Below, one piece after another: positions 11,077 to 23,176 of a DNA stretch of 64,000 nt. The DNA is from Blastomyces gilchristii SLH14081. Its lineage: Eukaryota; Ascomycota; Eurotiomycetes; Onygenales; Ajellomycetaceae. The notes beneath the pieces were generated by a model that was given only the letters and a program-made list of their open reading frames with translations, searched no databases and had not been told where the DNA came from. Where the stretch lies: contig NW_003101679.1 in the NCBI RefSeq assembly GCF_000003855.2, forward strand, positions 4,425,393 to 4,489,392. Direction: 5' to 3'. A program made the translations under genes and the position numbers. Within the stretch, counting starts at the first letter, position 1. Every line of letters starts with the position of its first letter.

Positions 11077-13377
11077 ATGGTCACACAAAATGGAAATGCC
11101 AGGTATCATCCTCCCGATAGTAGAATCAATGTCAAGAGACCTCAGCACCGCCATGGAGCCTTTCCACACCCATTGACAAAAGTCGCGACATCCGCTCCAC
11201 CCCAAAATGGCCCTCCCGTCAGTCCCGTCAGTCCCGTCAGTCCCTACCGCGCATTTCACCCCAGCAGATCTCCGACCTACCAACCTACAATTCCTGAAGC
11301 CTCCTCGAGTCAACCTAGTATAACCAATGCCCCTGCAACTTATCAATCACCTACAAGCCCTATCCCTCCAGCTTACCGATCACCAACTTTTCCGGCAGTC
11401 CCCGAATATGATGGCCAGTCATCATGGCTGTCCAGGAACGATACAGAAAGGACACGGCCACCGCCACAATATAGGAACCCTCGAATGGGTCTAAAATCTA
11501 CCGCGTCAACTTCAAATATTCGCTCAAGGCAACGTTCGCCGTTCCGCCTTGATCAACTCCCGCCCGCTTTGAGTCCGGCTCAGCCACGGTTTGCACCCCA
11601 CTATCCTCCGTCTGAGCTTCACATTGACAGTGAGGTACGGTCCAGCGCGCAATCTGCTTTGACGGCGTCGAGTATAGACCCAACGAGTGGTACGGAAAGA
11701 AGCAGTATTGCTACGAAAAACAGTTCTGTGACCGATTTATCGCCTGACGAATCTGATATAGATGGAGGAATTAGTGTTGAGGACGCCATATCACTGTATC
11801 TACATGGCTTTACGGATGACCCCCCTGAAAGTACTACCGGCTCGTCAAAATATGCGACTCCAATGGCTGAGGCACCGAAGAATGAAGCACCTGAGACTGA
11901 AACACCATTGACCGAGGTAACAGTCGTTGAGAGCCAAGTCACTGACCAGCAACGTTCTGTAGAACTCCAGGAGGCTATTAATAGTGACATGGCGCATCAA
12001 GCGACCCCTCCAGTGATCGAAAGAAAACCTGTTGGAACCTCCTCCCAGCGTAAACCCATGAGGTTGGTGATACCCCCCGCCCTTCCGGGTGTGGTGCCAC
12101 CCCCGCGATCTCCTGCGACTGGTCTACGTGATCAATATGGTTTCCAAAGGTCGTCAAACCACATATCGCCCGGTGGGTACGACGCTTGGTTTCGTAACTA
12201 TTCTACGTATCAGGAGTCCCGAAAACAGAAGTGGGAGGAGCTATTAAAGGAATATGGCCTGCCGACTGATAATCCCGTTACATTCCCACCAAAGTCTACC
12301 AAGGTCAAGCGCTATGTCAGGAAAGGAATACCCCCTGAATACCGTGGCGCAGCTTGGTTTTATTACGCCGGCGGATATGAGCGCTACCATAGATTCCGGG
12401 GTCATTATAACCAGCTTGTCGAACAGAGCATTAATGGGCCTTCAAATGACGATAAAGAGCATATTGAACGGGATCTCCATAGAACGTTTCCGGATAACAT
12501 CCACTTCAAGCCAGATCCTCTACCTAATATGGGAGCCAACTCATCTCCAGAAAGCGGCAGCAGCAATCCAAAATATCTCTCTAAAACTCCGGAAGCTGAA
12601 ATTATTCAGTCATTGCGTCGTGTATTGTATGCATTTGCAGCACATAATCCGAAAATCGGTTACACACAATCTCTCAATTTCATTGCCGGGATGCTTCTAC
12701 TCTTTATGCCCGAAGAGAAAGCATTTTGGATGCTTGACATTATCACATCATCTTACCTACCTGGAACTCATGAAATCAGTCTTGAAGGCGCAAACATTGA
12801 TCTTTGGATCCTCATGGTAGTCCTCAAAGATTCAATGCCTGCAGTATACACAAAGGTTGCTAGCACAACCCCAACCACTCCCAAGTCCAAACCTCCACCA
12901 ATTAACACAAAAACCCGACTACCCGACATTACGCTTGGCCTAACAAGCTGGTTAATGTCTCTGTTCATCGGCAGCTTACCACTTGAAACTACACTGCGCA
13001 TCTGGGATGTTTTCTTCTATGAGGGCTCAAGAACTTTTTTCAGAGTCGCTCTGGCGATTTTCAAGAGCAGTGAAAAAGAAATACTCAGCCTCAGCGATCC
13101 GATGGAGATCTTCCAGGTCGTGCAAGCAGCGCCAAAAAAACTTATCGATGCAAGCGCCCTGGCGGATGAGTGTTTCGCACGGCGATTCAGGCTGACACAA
13201 GCACGCGTCGAGGAGCTACGTGCTGCCCGTAGGGCCGCGATCAGGGAAGAAAAGGACCGCCTTTCAGTGTTGGCTGGTAGAGGCAATGGCCATTGTGGAT
13301 CCAATGGCCCGCCTATTGCCCGAGCGACGACTCCGTTGCCTACATCATGGAGAAACCTGAAACACACGTTTAAATGA
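11077..13377 (+). CDS. TBC-domain Rab GTPase-activating protein
   Basis: A single long exon, 766 residues. TBC proteins speed GTP hydrolysis on Rab GTPases in vesicle traffic. The first ~400 residues are low-complexity and Pro/Ser/Thr-rich, including a triple V-S-P repeat at 11219-11245. The catalytic domain starts near residue 415 with RKGIPPEYRGAAWFYY (R-x-x-x-W motif). IERDLHRTFPDN supplies the I-x-x-D-x-x-R arginine-finger motif, and IGYTQSLNFIAGMLL supplies the Y-x-Q glutamine-finger motif, so both catalytic fingers are intact. A short Thr/Pro-rich insertion interrupts the domain near residues 590-610. A basic coiled segment follows near the C-terminus (RVEELRAARRAAIREEKDRL). It resembles the Msb3/Gyp3 group, but the exact subfamily is not certain. 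The ATG at 11077 is the first in frame. Confidence 0.9.
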   Translation: MVTQNGNARYHPPDSRINVKRPQHRHGAFPHPLTKVATSAPPQNGPPVSPVSPVSPYRAFHPSRSPTYQPTIPEASSSQPSITNAPATYQSPTSPIPPAYRSPTFPAVPEYDGQSSWLSRNDTERTRPPPQYRNPRMGLKSTASTSNIRSRQRSPFRLDQLPPALSPAQPRFAPHYPPSELHIDSEVRSSAQSALTASSIDPTSGTERSSIATKNSSVTDLSPDESDIDGGISVEDAISLYLHGFTDDPPESTTGSSKYATPMAEAPKNEAPETETPLTEVTVVESQVTDQQRSVELQEAINSDMAHQATPPVIERKPVGTSSQRKPMRLVIPPALPGVVPPPRSPATGLRDQYGFQRSSNHISPGGYDAWFRNYSTYQESRKQKWEELLKEYGLPTDNPVTFPPKSTKVKRYVRKGIPPEYRGAAWFYYAGGYERYHRFRGHYNQLVEQSINGPSNDDKEHIERDLHRTFPDNIHFKPDPLPNMGANSSPESGSSNPKYLSKTPEAEIIQSLRRVLYAFAAHNPKIGYTQSLNFIAGMLLLFMPEEKAFWMLDIITSSYLPGTHEISLEGANIDLWILMVVLKDSMPAVYTKVASTTPTTPKSKPPPINTKTRLPDITLGLTSWLMSLFIGSLPLETTLRIWDVFFYEGSRTFFRVALAIFKSSEKEILSLSDPMEIFQVVQAAPKKLIDASALADECFARRFRLTQARVEELRAARRAAIREEKDRLSVLAGRGNGHCGSNGPPIARATTPLPTSWRNLKHTFK

Positions 13378-14350
13378 GATGATACCCGCCCCCCCCTCTT
13401 TTTCTCCTTATTATTATTATTGGACTCTTTACTCCCCTTTTTGAATCTTTCTCTTGGCTAGTGCTCGTCGCAGTCTTTTTTTGTCCTGTAAAATAGGCTG
13501 ACGCCAACCCAAGTGAGAAAGAATAAAGAAGAAGAGATGTTCAGAACTGTTTTATATTAATTGCCTTGATGACTTCAGCCTTTGTTTACTTTTCGCCCGC
13601 CCTTACTTCTCTTTGCTCAAATGCGTATACTGCATCTTACGTGGCTGGCCGCAGGGCAAAACCACAATTTCAGCGAGTGATCATTCAGGATATCTGGAGA
13701 GAGAGAGAAACATTTGGATATGGCGCCACGCGGATACCAGACCGCTTTAATTTTTATATGCCAGGCCCCCTTTTTTTCATTGCTTTTTACCTCTGCCAGA
13801 GTGCTTCAGCAAGTTTTCTCGGAATGAGATGTCTCTCTCTCCTCTTCTTCTCCTTCCTTTCATTTCAGTTGCCTTTTTCTTCTTACTCGTCTAATTAAAT
13901 ATTTGCATCTTTCCCTTTCCTTCTCTTCTTTTCTTTTATGTTCACTTCACTTCACTTCTACCCTTCTACCCCACGATTCTTTTTTTTTTTTTTTTTTTTT
14001 TTCAACTTCATTTTCTGTTTCTACATTACTTGTGAGAGCAGCTCTTCAGTGAAACACTCATGTCATGTGCCTATATACATACATGTAATGTATCTCCTAC
14101 CTACCTTTACCTTCTGTCTACCTACCATAACTGCTCAGCATATACTACTTACTAACTACTCCTGATTCTCTGATTCTCTCTTTCATTCATTTAACTCTAT
14201 ATTTCTTTTTCTTCTTTTTTCTTTTTCCTCCCATTCTTTTTTATTTTTTATATCTGCTTTAAGCAATCATCAGAGTATTTGATTGCAGATATTTTTTTTT
14301 TTTCATGTATTTAATTAATTATAGAGAATGTAGAATATAAATAATATTTC

Positions 14351-14400
14351 TTTTATTTTTATTTTTATTTTTATTCTTATTTTTATTTTTATTTATTTTT
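14351..14400. repeat. TTTTTA microsatellite
   Basis: Tandem T-rich hexamers (ATTTTT) with small interruptions, downstream of the TBC gene. Confidence 0.7.
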
Positions 14401-15058
14401 CCTTTCATCTAGTTGAAAATAAACGGAACGAAAATGAAAATATATTCTTTATACCTATTCTACTGAAGTGATGGCGACAAGCACACCCAACAACAACCCA
14501 ACCCTTATGTCGATTTGAAAACCAATTCCCACCACCCATGCCAACGTTCAACCATCAATCTATCATCAGCTTTGGAAACCAGATGATAACCTCCTCCCTC
14601 CCTCTCTTCAACGGCTACGCACAAAATGGTGGCGTTGGTAGCCCAGTCCTAAGAAGAGCAAAAGAATAGAATAGGTACTCCAACAGAGACCTGGACATGG
14701 GCATGGACATGGGCATGGACATGAGCATTATGGGCCCCATCCACTCATCCGATGGATGGGTGATTTTGATTATGCAGAGACGAGGTTGCGATTTTCTCCT
14801 CATCTTCTGTTCTGGCTCTCATCTTTCCTTTTCGTTGAGCGCCTCGCACAGCGATAGATGCGTGGATAATCTGAAAGAAAAAACGGGCTGGGCCTGGTGG
14901 CTTTTATTTTATTTATTTATTTATATTTTATTTTTTGTGTAGAAAGACAGAACAAACGTGGATATGCTCAATATTTAGGATTCGGGATTTACCCAGGTTT
15001 GTTACTCTGTAACGCGATGGGGAGGTATCTGCATCAGGAACACTTGTTCATCATTCTT

Positions 15059-15086
15059 TGTGTGTGTGTGTGTGTGTGTGTGTGTG
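15059..15086. repeat. (TG)14 dinucleotide repeat
   Basis: Uninterrupted TG dinucleotides in the gene-poor region. Confidence 0.9.
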
Positions 15087-15401
15087 GAAATGGTGACCGT
15101 CGAAAAAACTCAGATATCAGATCCTGAGGGACTGGCTGGGCTAGAAGGGGGCTGATGTGTTCTAGCCAGTCAAGAAAAGCGGATAGGTACCTGGCCTTGT
15201 AGATCAGCAGGGCTAGAAGCGGCGTTGGCTTGCAGAAATGGCCCTGCCTACCTATGAGACTTGTGTATCATGTATGTGGCCTGTCCATGTGTCCGTTCCG
15301 CCCGTACATACCTACCTACCCTTGGTTCGGGATTGAGGGTTGGGGCGAGGCTCGATATTTCTCCGAAGATTGGCAGAGAGTTAAACGCAGTTACGCAAAA
15401 A

Positions 15402-15419
15402 GGGGGGGGGGGGGGGGGG
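15402..15419. repeat. G18 homopolymer
   Basis: Eighteen consecutive G bases; potentially unstable and a possible assembly error point. Confidence 0.85.
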
Positions 15420-18244
15420 AGGCGGACATTTCACATGGAACGACGGTTTGGCTCTTCTTTCGAGTTTGCTCTCGATGGGAATGAAAGTTTCGGGATTTTG
15501 CGTCCCGTCCCCTTTTTCTTTTTCCTTACTCGTTCGCGGATGGTTTCTCGGGAGGTATGATTTGGATAACATGCGGAGGAGATCGATGTCTCTACTTCCG
15601 TCGCACATTGCATGTCCTCTGCGGCGGTAAAAGGTGTTGGAACCACAACTCATTTTTCATTCCAGCAGGTACGGACTATTTACATGTACATGTACATAGC
15701 CCCTGTACTGGATGCGCCTCCGGGTAGTTCATTACAAGCCAATTCGATGTCATTGCTGGCAACAATCTAGTCATCCCCCCCTTCGTCTCTCCTCCACCCA
15801 CCCATCGACGCACACCACGCACATACAGAAGACAGCCTTAAAGAAGTGCTAGCTAGTCCCCTTCTAGAAATATTTCAAATATTTCCCGACATCTAGACCG
15901 GCGAAAAAATTCGCTCCAAGTCAAAGTTAGAAGCCAACTTTTTTCTTTGCAACCGATAGTTATTCAAAGTTCAACAAGAGTGGAATTTCTGCCTTTTGCA
16001 ATCGGAGATATATTCGAAGATCGATCGATCGATCAATCGATCGTCATGGTCAAGGGGGAGGGGGGGGGAAGGGGGGAGGAAAGGTCTAGAAGAATGGAGG
16101 TATCAATGTATCAAATAATCAGGTGATGATGCTGAGCGGCAACGCCAGGCGTGGCCTTCATGAGAATGATGGGAGATGGTCTAAGGAACTTCTTGAGACG
16201 GGAAGTATATAATGTACGAACGACCCGAAAAGATATTCTTGTTTCGCTTGCGCGGGCGGAATATTGTGTCTGGGGCAAGTTTCCAGTTTCTTTGTAACTA
16301 TGTAACTAACTGCTCAGAGAGAAAATCATGCCCACAGGGGGTTCCTTTTTCATGTCAGAGCCTGTGATCTGTGTATTGGTGGTACTTCGTCTAAGATTTG
16401 AAGGTTTTATCAGATTGACGGTACGTACACATGAATGCTATTGCTATTGGATGTAAAAACGGGCATTCAAAACCCGCAATTGCAAAGGCGCTTTCCAGGT
16501 GTAGGTTCCTTGTGTAACTTACTGGAATCAATTCAAATTCAAACTCCAAGTCAATTCGAAACTGTCTGGATTTGAATGCGGGAAATGCGTGATTCGATAT
16601 ACACACACAATCATGCTTACTTATCCGCAGTGGGATGATAAGTAATGTGGCTTGATGACATCAAAGTCTAACTTGCAAGTGAGGCGGGAATGAATGCACG
16701 TAAGTAATAAGTAACTTCGGTAGCCTGTTCCGGCGCGGGGGATAGCAGACTCGATTCGACTCGACATCCAACCAAGAAGAAAACGCACGATGCAATTTTC
16801 GCTGATTGCAAAGTCAAACTATCTGATCAGATTTGAGAAGATTCTTCTTTCTACAAGGCGGGCCAGAGGATTAATAATATAAATGGATTGATTGTTATCA
16901 ACAATGATGTGGATGGTTTCATCATCCAATAACCTATCATACAGATTACAGATGCTTAGCTTGTTTCAGGGCACTTTTACCCAGGACTCCAGGAACAAGC
17001 CACGCTACCACCTGGCCACTCGATGCAGACAACGCCCTTGCAGGCGAAACAGTTCCACGGACCACAGCTACAAAACTACGGAGTACAGTTCGTCAGATCA
17101 ATTTGCAGCCCCCCCCCCTCCCCCTGGGCCCTGAGGGGTGCGCTGATTCGGTCCTCTGGATTTTCCGGGCACTGGCTGGGTACAGTGGGCAGCCAGCCTG
17201 GCAAGTTGCAACAAGAGATAAGTTAAACCCACCAGCGGATGCTAGTGGATGACGGTGTTAAGGCTTTCTAGGGCGCATTTTCAGGATTTTCGGTGATGTC
17301 CACGGCCCACGGCCCACGGTCCACGGGTGAGGATTGGCTCAGAGCGCGCCCAGGCGGATGGATTGCCAGTCTTAATTTGCCAGAGTTGAAAATTCGACGC
17401 TGGATGAATTCATCAGCTCTGATTAGAGCAGTGATTGGTCCTGAACGGGCTTCTTCTTTTAATGTTTATTTGGTTTTATCTATTTATTTATTTCAGCCTA
17501 TGTATTCTTGGGCTTTGGATGGGATTGTCCGCGGGGACTTGGAAGGAAAATAGAACTCATCTTCTACATCCGCTGCGTAGTAGGTAGCCAAAGCTACGGG
17601 GGGTTGGGTTGCGAGAGAATGAAACCACCGGATTGACGGAGGGCGAACAAATTTGACAAAAAAGATGTCACTGGGGAATTAACAAATGAATGACAGTGGC
17701 TAGCAGGGTAGTTATCCCATCAGTGCCAGCCAGGTGCAAGGGGCCCCCATGTTCCCCTTGTCCAATGTCCAGTTGATGCCCCCAGACTCCACCCCGAGCC
17801 CGCTAAGGATACTACTACCGCCAAACCAAACACGGCCGGTGGCTTTATTACTGTCAGTCATTAATTCTCTGCGCCGTGCACAACCTTGTAACTACTCCGT
17901 ACTGTACGCTGTACATGCACGTACGTCCTTGTACGGGATGTACGGATTACAGCGTACGGAGTACATCCCGTGGTGCTGGCGCTATTATTCTCCGTCAGCT
18001 CTCTCGCACAATCTTCCCTCCTCCCAACCAACCACTAGCTAACTCTCTCCGCTTCCACCTCAACCTCCTCCTCCTCCGCCTCCTCCTTCTTTCCTCTCCC
18101 TTCTGTGTGCGACTGGGTATGGTATAGCAGCAGGAAATAGAACACTCCTTTTTCTTCCTCCAATTCAGTCCTTTTTTTTCTTTTCTTCTCTTACGGTCAC
18201 TCCCATCCCATCACACACACTCCTTCTGCCTGGCTGCTGCTATC

Positions 18245-18276
18245 CCGTCCTTCCGTCCTTCCGTCCTTCCGTCCTT
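18245..18276. repeat. CCGTCCTT tandem repeat, four copies
   Basis: Four head-to-tail copies of an 8-bp unit within the pyrimidine-rich region upstream of the ferric reductase. Confidence 0.8.
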
Positions 18277-19187
18277 TTCTGATTATTACGACTTCTAAAG
18301 ACACAAGGGTCCCGCCCCCTTTTCGCGTTACTTCGTTTCAGGGACCACTCTTCCTCATTCTGCTGGCTCAGGATTAAAGATTAAACAAAAACGAAACCTG
18401 CTTCGTCGGATCCAATATCACTTACTGTACTACAACTCCCACCCCCATTCCAATCGGCCTATGCTTGTGCCTTGAAGAATCTAAACTATACACCGAACCA
18501 ACCCAGTCCTGCATCAATCCATGCTCTTCGGAAGCAATACCAAGCACATACACCCATCTGCCCGTTGCCCTTAGGTCCTTGATCCAAGCTGTGGATCATT
18601 TTGACTACCCCTCCCCCCTCCCTCCCTAACGGCACTGTACCATCATTGCCATCATAATTATTGCCCTCGTTGCAATTAAAGTCCTGTGTTAATGGTACCC
18701 GGCGCCACAGGGTGACAAGACAAGGCCTTCCTTCCCGCGCTCTCCGATCGACAAGTGCGAAGATCTGGTGGAACTGTTCCATCCACGTCTGCACAATTGC
18801 TGCCCCCCTAAACCAAAGCAAGCAAGCAGCCCAGCAATCTGCTGCATCAATCATCCTGCCGGTCTTCTGACAGCAACTACGACTGCATCTCCACTGCATC
18901 ACACGCCCTTGCGTCAAATTCTTCCTTATTTGCGGTTCTCCATATTATATCGTCATTCACTTTGAACAAACTCATTTAAATACACGTCCCAGGATTCCGT
19001 CTTTATCAACTCTCCGGACGCTTCTTTTTCGGGTACCGCTCTGTGGCCGGACTACAAGTATTGAACCCAGAAAACTCAGAAAACCCAGCTTGGCCTGGCT
19101 TTATTATTTTTCGCTTCTTCACCTCTACATTTAGTTTTCGCGGGGTTCCTAGAGGGAGCTCGCGAACGGAACAAAAAGACACCCATT

Positions 19188-21198
19188 ATGAAATCTGCAC
19201 ATGTACTCCTATCAGTTTTCGGCACAGTAGTTGTTGCAGAGCACGAGAAAAGGGCAGGTGGTGGAAAAAAAGACAAAGGCCCTACCGAAGCTGATCTCCT
19301 CAATGACAGTCTCGGACGCCTGTCCCTCTTAGTTGGAGGATGTGTCCTCGCCTTCTTCCTCGTATGGCACAATGCCATTCGACTTTCAAATCATATACGC
19401 CGGCTCACGACCCTCACCAATGATTCCCAACGATATTTCACATCAGCAGATCCCTACTGGGCCTGGTTGAAGAGGTCGGTCGTATACGCTCCTATATTTC
19501 GAACGCGACATAACCGGGAATTCCGTCTTTCTGCTGCCGTGAACGTTGGCACTCTTCCTACCCGTTTCCAAACTTTCCTCCTGTTGGGGGTCATTGCCAT
19601 GAACGTGGTCCTCTGCTGCGTCACGATCCCATATGCGTCAGATGAAACCACTGTCCTGGGTCTCATCAGAAACCGGTCAGGGACCATGGCAACGGTTAAT
19701 TTAATACCACTCGTTGTCATGGCAGGGAGGAATAATCCTCTTATCAAATTACTCAACGTTCCTTTTGACACCTGGAACCTTCTGCATCGTTGGTTTGCAC
19801 GGATCGTGGTTTTGGAGGCCCTCACCCATGTTATCGCGTGGATGGTAAACAAAGTCAATACAAGTTAGTCCTCCCAACGTTTTTTTTTCCCCTAAAATTT
19901 AAAACGTACCATAACATGCCACTAACACGCCAAAATAGAGGGCTGGGGGGCGGTCCAAGCAGCTTTCAAAAGCCAATTCATCATGACCGGCCTAATTGTG
20001 AGTACAACATCCATGCAATATATCTCTTGGGAAACATAGCTAATAGAGACCAGGCAATTATTTCTTTCGTGGTACTAGCTCTGCATTCGCCGTCTGCAAT
20101 TCGACATGCATTCTATGAGACCTTCCTACATTTCCACCAGCTCTTCGTGGCCACCGCTTTCGCCACTTTGTGCGTGCATTTGAAGTCAAAACCTGCACTG
20201 AAATATATCATTTCAGCCATCGTGCTGTGGGCAGCTGAAGTGAGTCTGGTTCCTTTTGCTTATATACATTCTCGCATAAATTCCCCCCTCCTTGTAGCAT
20301 ACCTCTCATTAACACGTTGCAGCGTATAACCCGCTTTTCCCTCATCATTTACCGAAACTTCGGTAAGAAACGGATCACTACGGCAGTTGTTGAAGTTCTA
20401 CCCGGAGAGGCGCTGCGCATCACGTTGAAACTTGTAAGGCCATGGAAATTCAAGCCTGGCCAGCACCTGTATCTCTACATGCCGTCTGTGGGATTCTGGA
20501 TGTCTCACCCCTTCTCTGCTGCATGGAGCGAGACAGTAGATGACCTTACCGAAGAGAAGGGCCTTGTCAAGTCTCGCCAGGATGTTCTCAGTACGCAGAA
20601 GTCAACCATTTCTTTGATTATCCGTCGAAGAACAGGCTTCACAAATACGCTGTTTGAACGGGCAAGTGCCACCATGGACGGTCGCATCTCGCTCAAGGCT
20701 GTGGTAGAAGGGCCCTATGGAATTGACCACTCCCTCGACTCTTACGGGACCGTTTTGCTGTTCGCGGCCGGTGTTGGCATCACACACCATGTATCCTTCG
20801 TCCGTTATCTTATTGAAGGTTATACCCAGGGCACCGTTTCTGCGCGGAGAGTCACCCTGGTCTGGATCATCCAGTCACCAGAGCACCTCGAATGGATCCG
20901 GCCCTGGATGAACACAATCCTGTCCATGGAAGGGCGCCGCGATATGCTTCGCATCATGCTCTTCATCACCCGACCGCGAAACACGCGCGAAATCCACAGC
21001 CCCAGCTCAGCCGTCCAGATGTTCCCCGGCAAACCCAACATCCAAACGCTCGTGGATGCCGAGATAGAAAACCAGATCGGAGCCATGGGCGTCCTTGTGT
21101 GTGGTACGGGTAGCTTGAGCGATGATGTCCGCCGAGTATGCCGTACGAGGCAATCCGGAATCCATATTGATTTCTTAGAAGAGAGCTTCTCGTGGTAG
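19188..21198 (+). CDS. Ferric reductase-like transmembrane oxidoreductase (FRE family)
   Basis: Four exons: 19188-19863, 19939-19997, 20054-20239, 20323-21198; 598 residues with all phases matching. It begins with a signal-like hydrophobic start. The membrane domain has two histidine pairs, H200/H214 (LLHRWFARIVVLEALTHVIAW split around them) and H273/H287, each 14 apart, as expected for two stacked hemes. The FAD motif is HPFS at residues 369-372 after the GQHLYLYMP strand. NADPH-side motifs are EGPYGIDHSLDSYG, LLFAAGVGITH and LVCGTGSLSDDVRR. FRE enzymes move electrons from cytosolic NADPH across the membrane to reduce ferric or cupric ions. The substrate metal cannot be told from sequence. 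Intron 1 has a canonical ACTAAC branch point. A long repeat-rich region lies upstream. Confidence 0.92.
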
Positions 21199-23176
21199 AT
21201 TAGAACTATTTCTTCCAATTTCTCTCTTTTCCCCCCACCGACTTGTCTCGCTCTTCCTCAACCCCTTGCGGCGCGCTCCGTTTTCCCTTCCGTGGCAGAG
21301 TTAATGCTTACTCTCGCTTTTTGCTCCCCATCTACGCTTCTTGTACTATAAGATGGCGGGGAAATAAAAAGGGGCCGGAGAGAAATGATATTTTTCATGT
21401 CTATATTTTAATATATACATACAACCCACCCTTCCATCCACACCTTCTCTATCCTCTCCTCATCCTATCTCTCGAACCCGATTTGCGACCTTCACGACAA
21501 AACAAATACTTGTTTTCGGTGATTCTTGTTTGTTTATTCGCTCACGTACGGAGTACTTTCCGTTTTTCTCAAAAAAAAAAAAAGAAAAAAGAAAAGGGGG
21601 GAGAAACAGCCTCCGTTCCGTTCCCCCTTCTTTCTAAATCACATTTTATCATATATATATATTTTCATTGTACGTATTTTAGGATATAAACTATGTAGCT
21701 TCGGTTTTGTTATATTGACTTGGACACATATTCTGAAACGAGCAAGTCGAATACAATTTCCTCGCAAGATCTACAAAGTGATACAAGCCTCCCCTATTGA
21801 CTCACGAAGACCCCCCCCCCCCCCCTCTTACCACCCTTCATTTTACTAACATCGTGTCGTCGAAACGACAACAACAACATTAATATCAGTATTATTACTA
21901 TTACTATTATCATGAGATCCACCGTACCCATGGAGGTAGCATCTTGCAGCGGGTCTTCTCCGCGGTGAGTGACATACATACAGCACGAGGTCACAAAGGA
22001 GTACATCCAAGTACAAATTGCAACCATTCAATAATTTGCTCGTTGTTTGTGGTATCATCATCTTTCTGCACATTATGCGCCCCGCGCACGCTCCGGGGAA
22101 AAAAACTTGCAACGCCAAGTCGCATGGAATTTTTAGTACGCACCACCGCACTCCTATCTAGGTTTAAATGCCCAGATTGCGGCTGTTTAATGGCATGACG
22201 TAATTTTGATTTTGTACTGGGTGTATATTTTATAGATAAAATTACATATCTAATCAGATTCAGATTACGTAATAATGAGATTTAGTTAATTAGGGGTCTA
22301 ACCATACAAGGAAGGGCTGTGCGGCGCTAAGTTCATGACATTTGCTTCCCCAGTGATCGGCGCGGAAACATCCAATGCAGTGATAGTGGCTTATAATGAC
22401 TTGCACTAAATACGCCAATTTTACGTGAAGCTTAAGGTGGGCCGTTAGCCGTTACTGCGAAAGGCTGTTTGTATCCCATTCTGCATGGGCATGGATATTG
22501 CGTGGATGGGATCGGCGACTAGAACCCCGCAAAAATGAAAAAATCAAATCAAGTATCACAGATATGCCATGAGGGTATGGTATGGGATGGATGTGAGCGA
22601 CAAGGTAGTTACATACGGTGTCATTGTGATCTGTGATCTTGGGGCGGGCAGGGGGAGGCAGGCAGATTAACAAAGCCCAGCCCAGCCCTGTCCTGTCCTT
22701 GTCCCTGCCCACCCCCCCCCCACACTATTCCACCACATACTAAACTGACGACGTTGGTTGGTTGCAGCGTGGATGCCCCGGGTAACGGCCAGCTGGCTGG
22801 GACTCTGGGAGCTGAAGAAAGTATTCTGTACGGGGGAAATGTGGAGTTTTCTGCAGATGGTCTCTTCTTGGCTTGGATTTTATATTTTCTTCAGCATGGG
22901 TTTCATGCATGCTGACGGTACGTACATATGACATGGAACTCAATTCTACTCTACGGAGTCGAATTAACCCGATCCATTTAGAGTTCAATTTTCCTTGGCG
23001 AGGGCGCAGCGGCGGCGGTTCATATTACATAATCATGAAAATTATCACGTGATGCACCAAACCTATATTTCTGCGGCATCCAAGTTGCCACAACATGCAA
23101 ACATTCATTCAACATCCCCAGCTAACTGACCTGATTAACGCCTGATAACCATCAGAATTTCCCACACAAAGAAATC
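21199..23176. other. Intergenic region, ferric reductase to BBP
   Basis: No gene is supported. Holds A-rich and C-rich homopolymers near 21571-21605 and 21811-21825, an AT repeat near 21650, one TACGGAGTA copy at 21547-21555 and a short CA-rich leader before the BBP start. Confidence 0.5.

Larger units (their letters stand above)
13378..19187. other. 5.8 kb gene-poor region with simple repeats
   Basis: No gene can be supported. The stretch carries poly-T (13980-14002), TTTTTA repeats (14351-14400), an ATGGGCATGGAC repeat (14694-14727), TG repeats (15059-15086), poly-G (15402-15419), GATC repeats near 16015-16045, CCGTCCTT repeats (18245-18276) and three copies of TACGGAGTA-type words. The last ~1 kb is pyrimidine-rich and is probably the promoter and leader of the ferric reductase. 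Long non-coding transcripts cannot be excluded. Confidence 0.5.

Noticed and set aside
18486..18917. Minus-strand frame of about 143 codons upstream of the ferric reductase
   Set aside because: Cys/Trp-rich composition without any domain pattern; likely chance in a pyrimidine-rich region.
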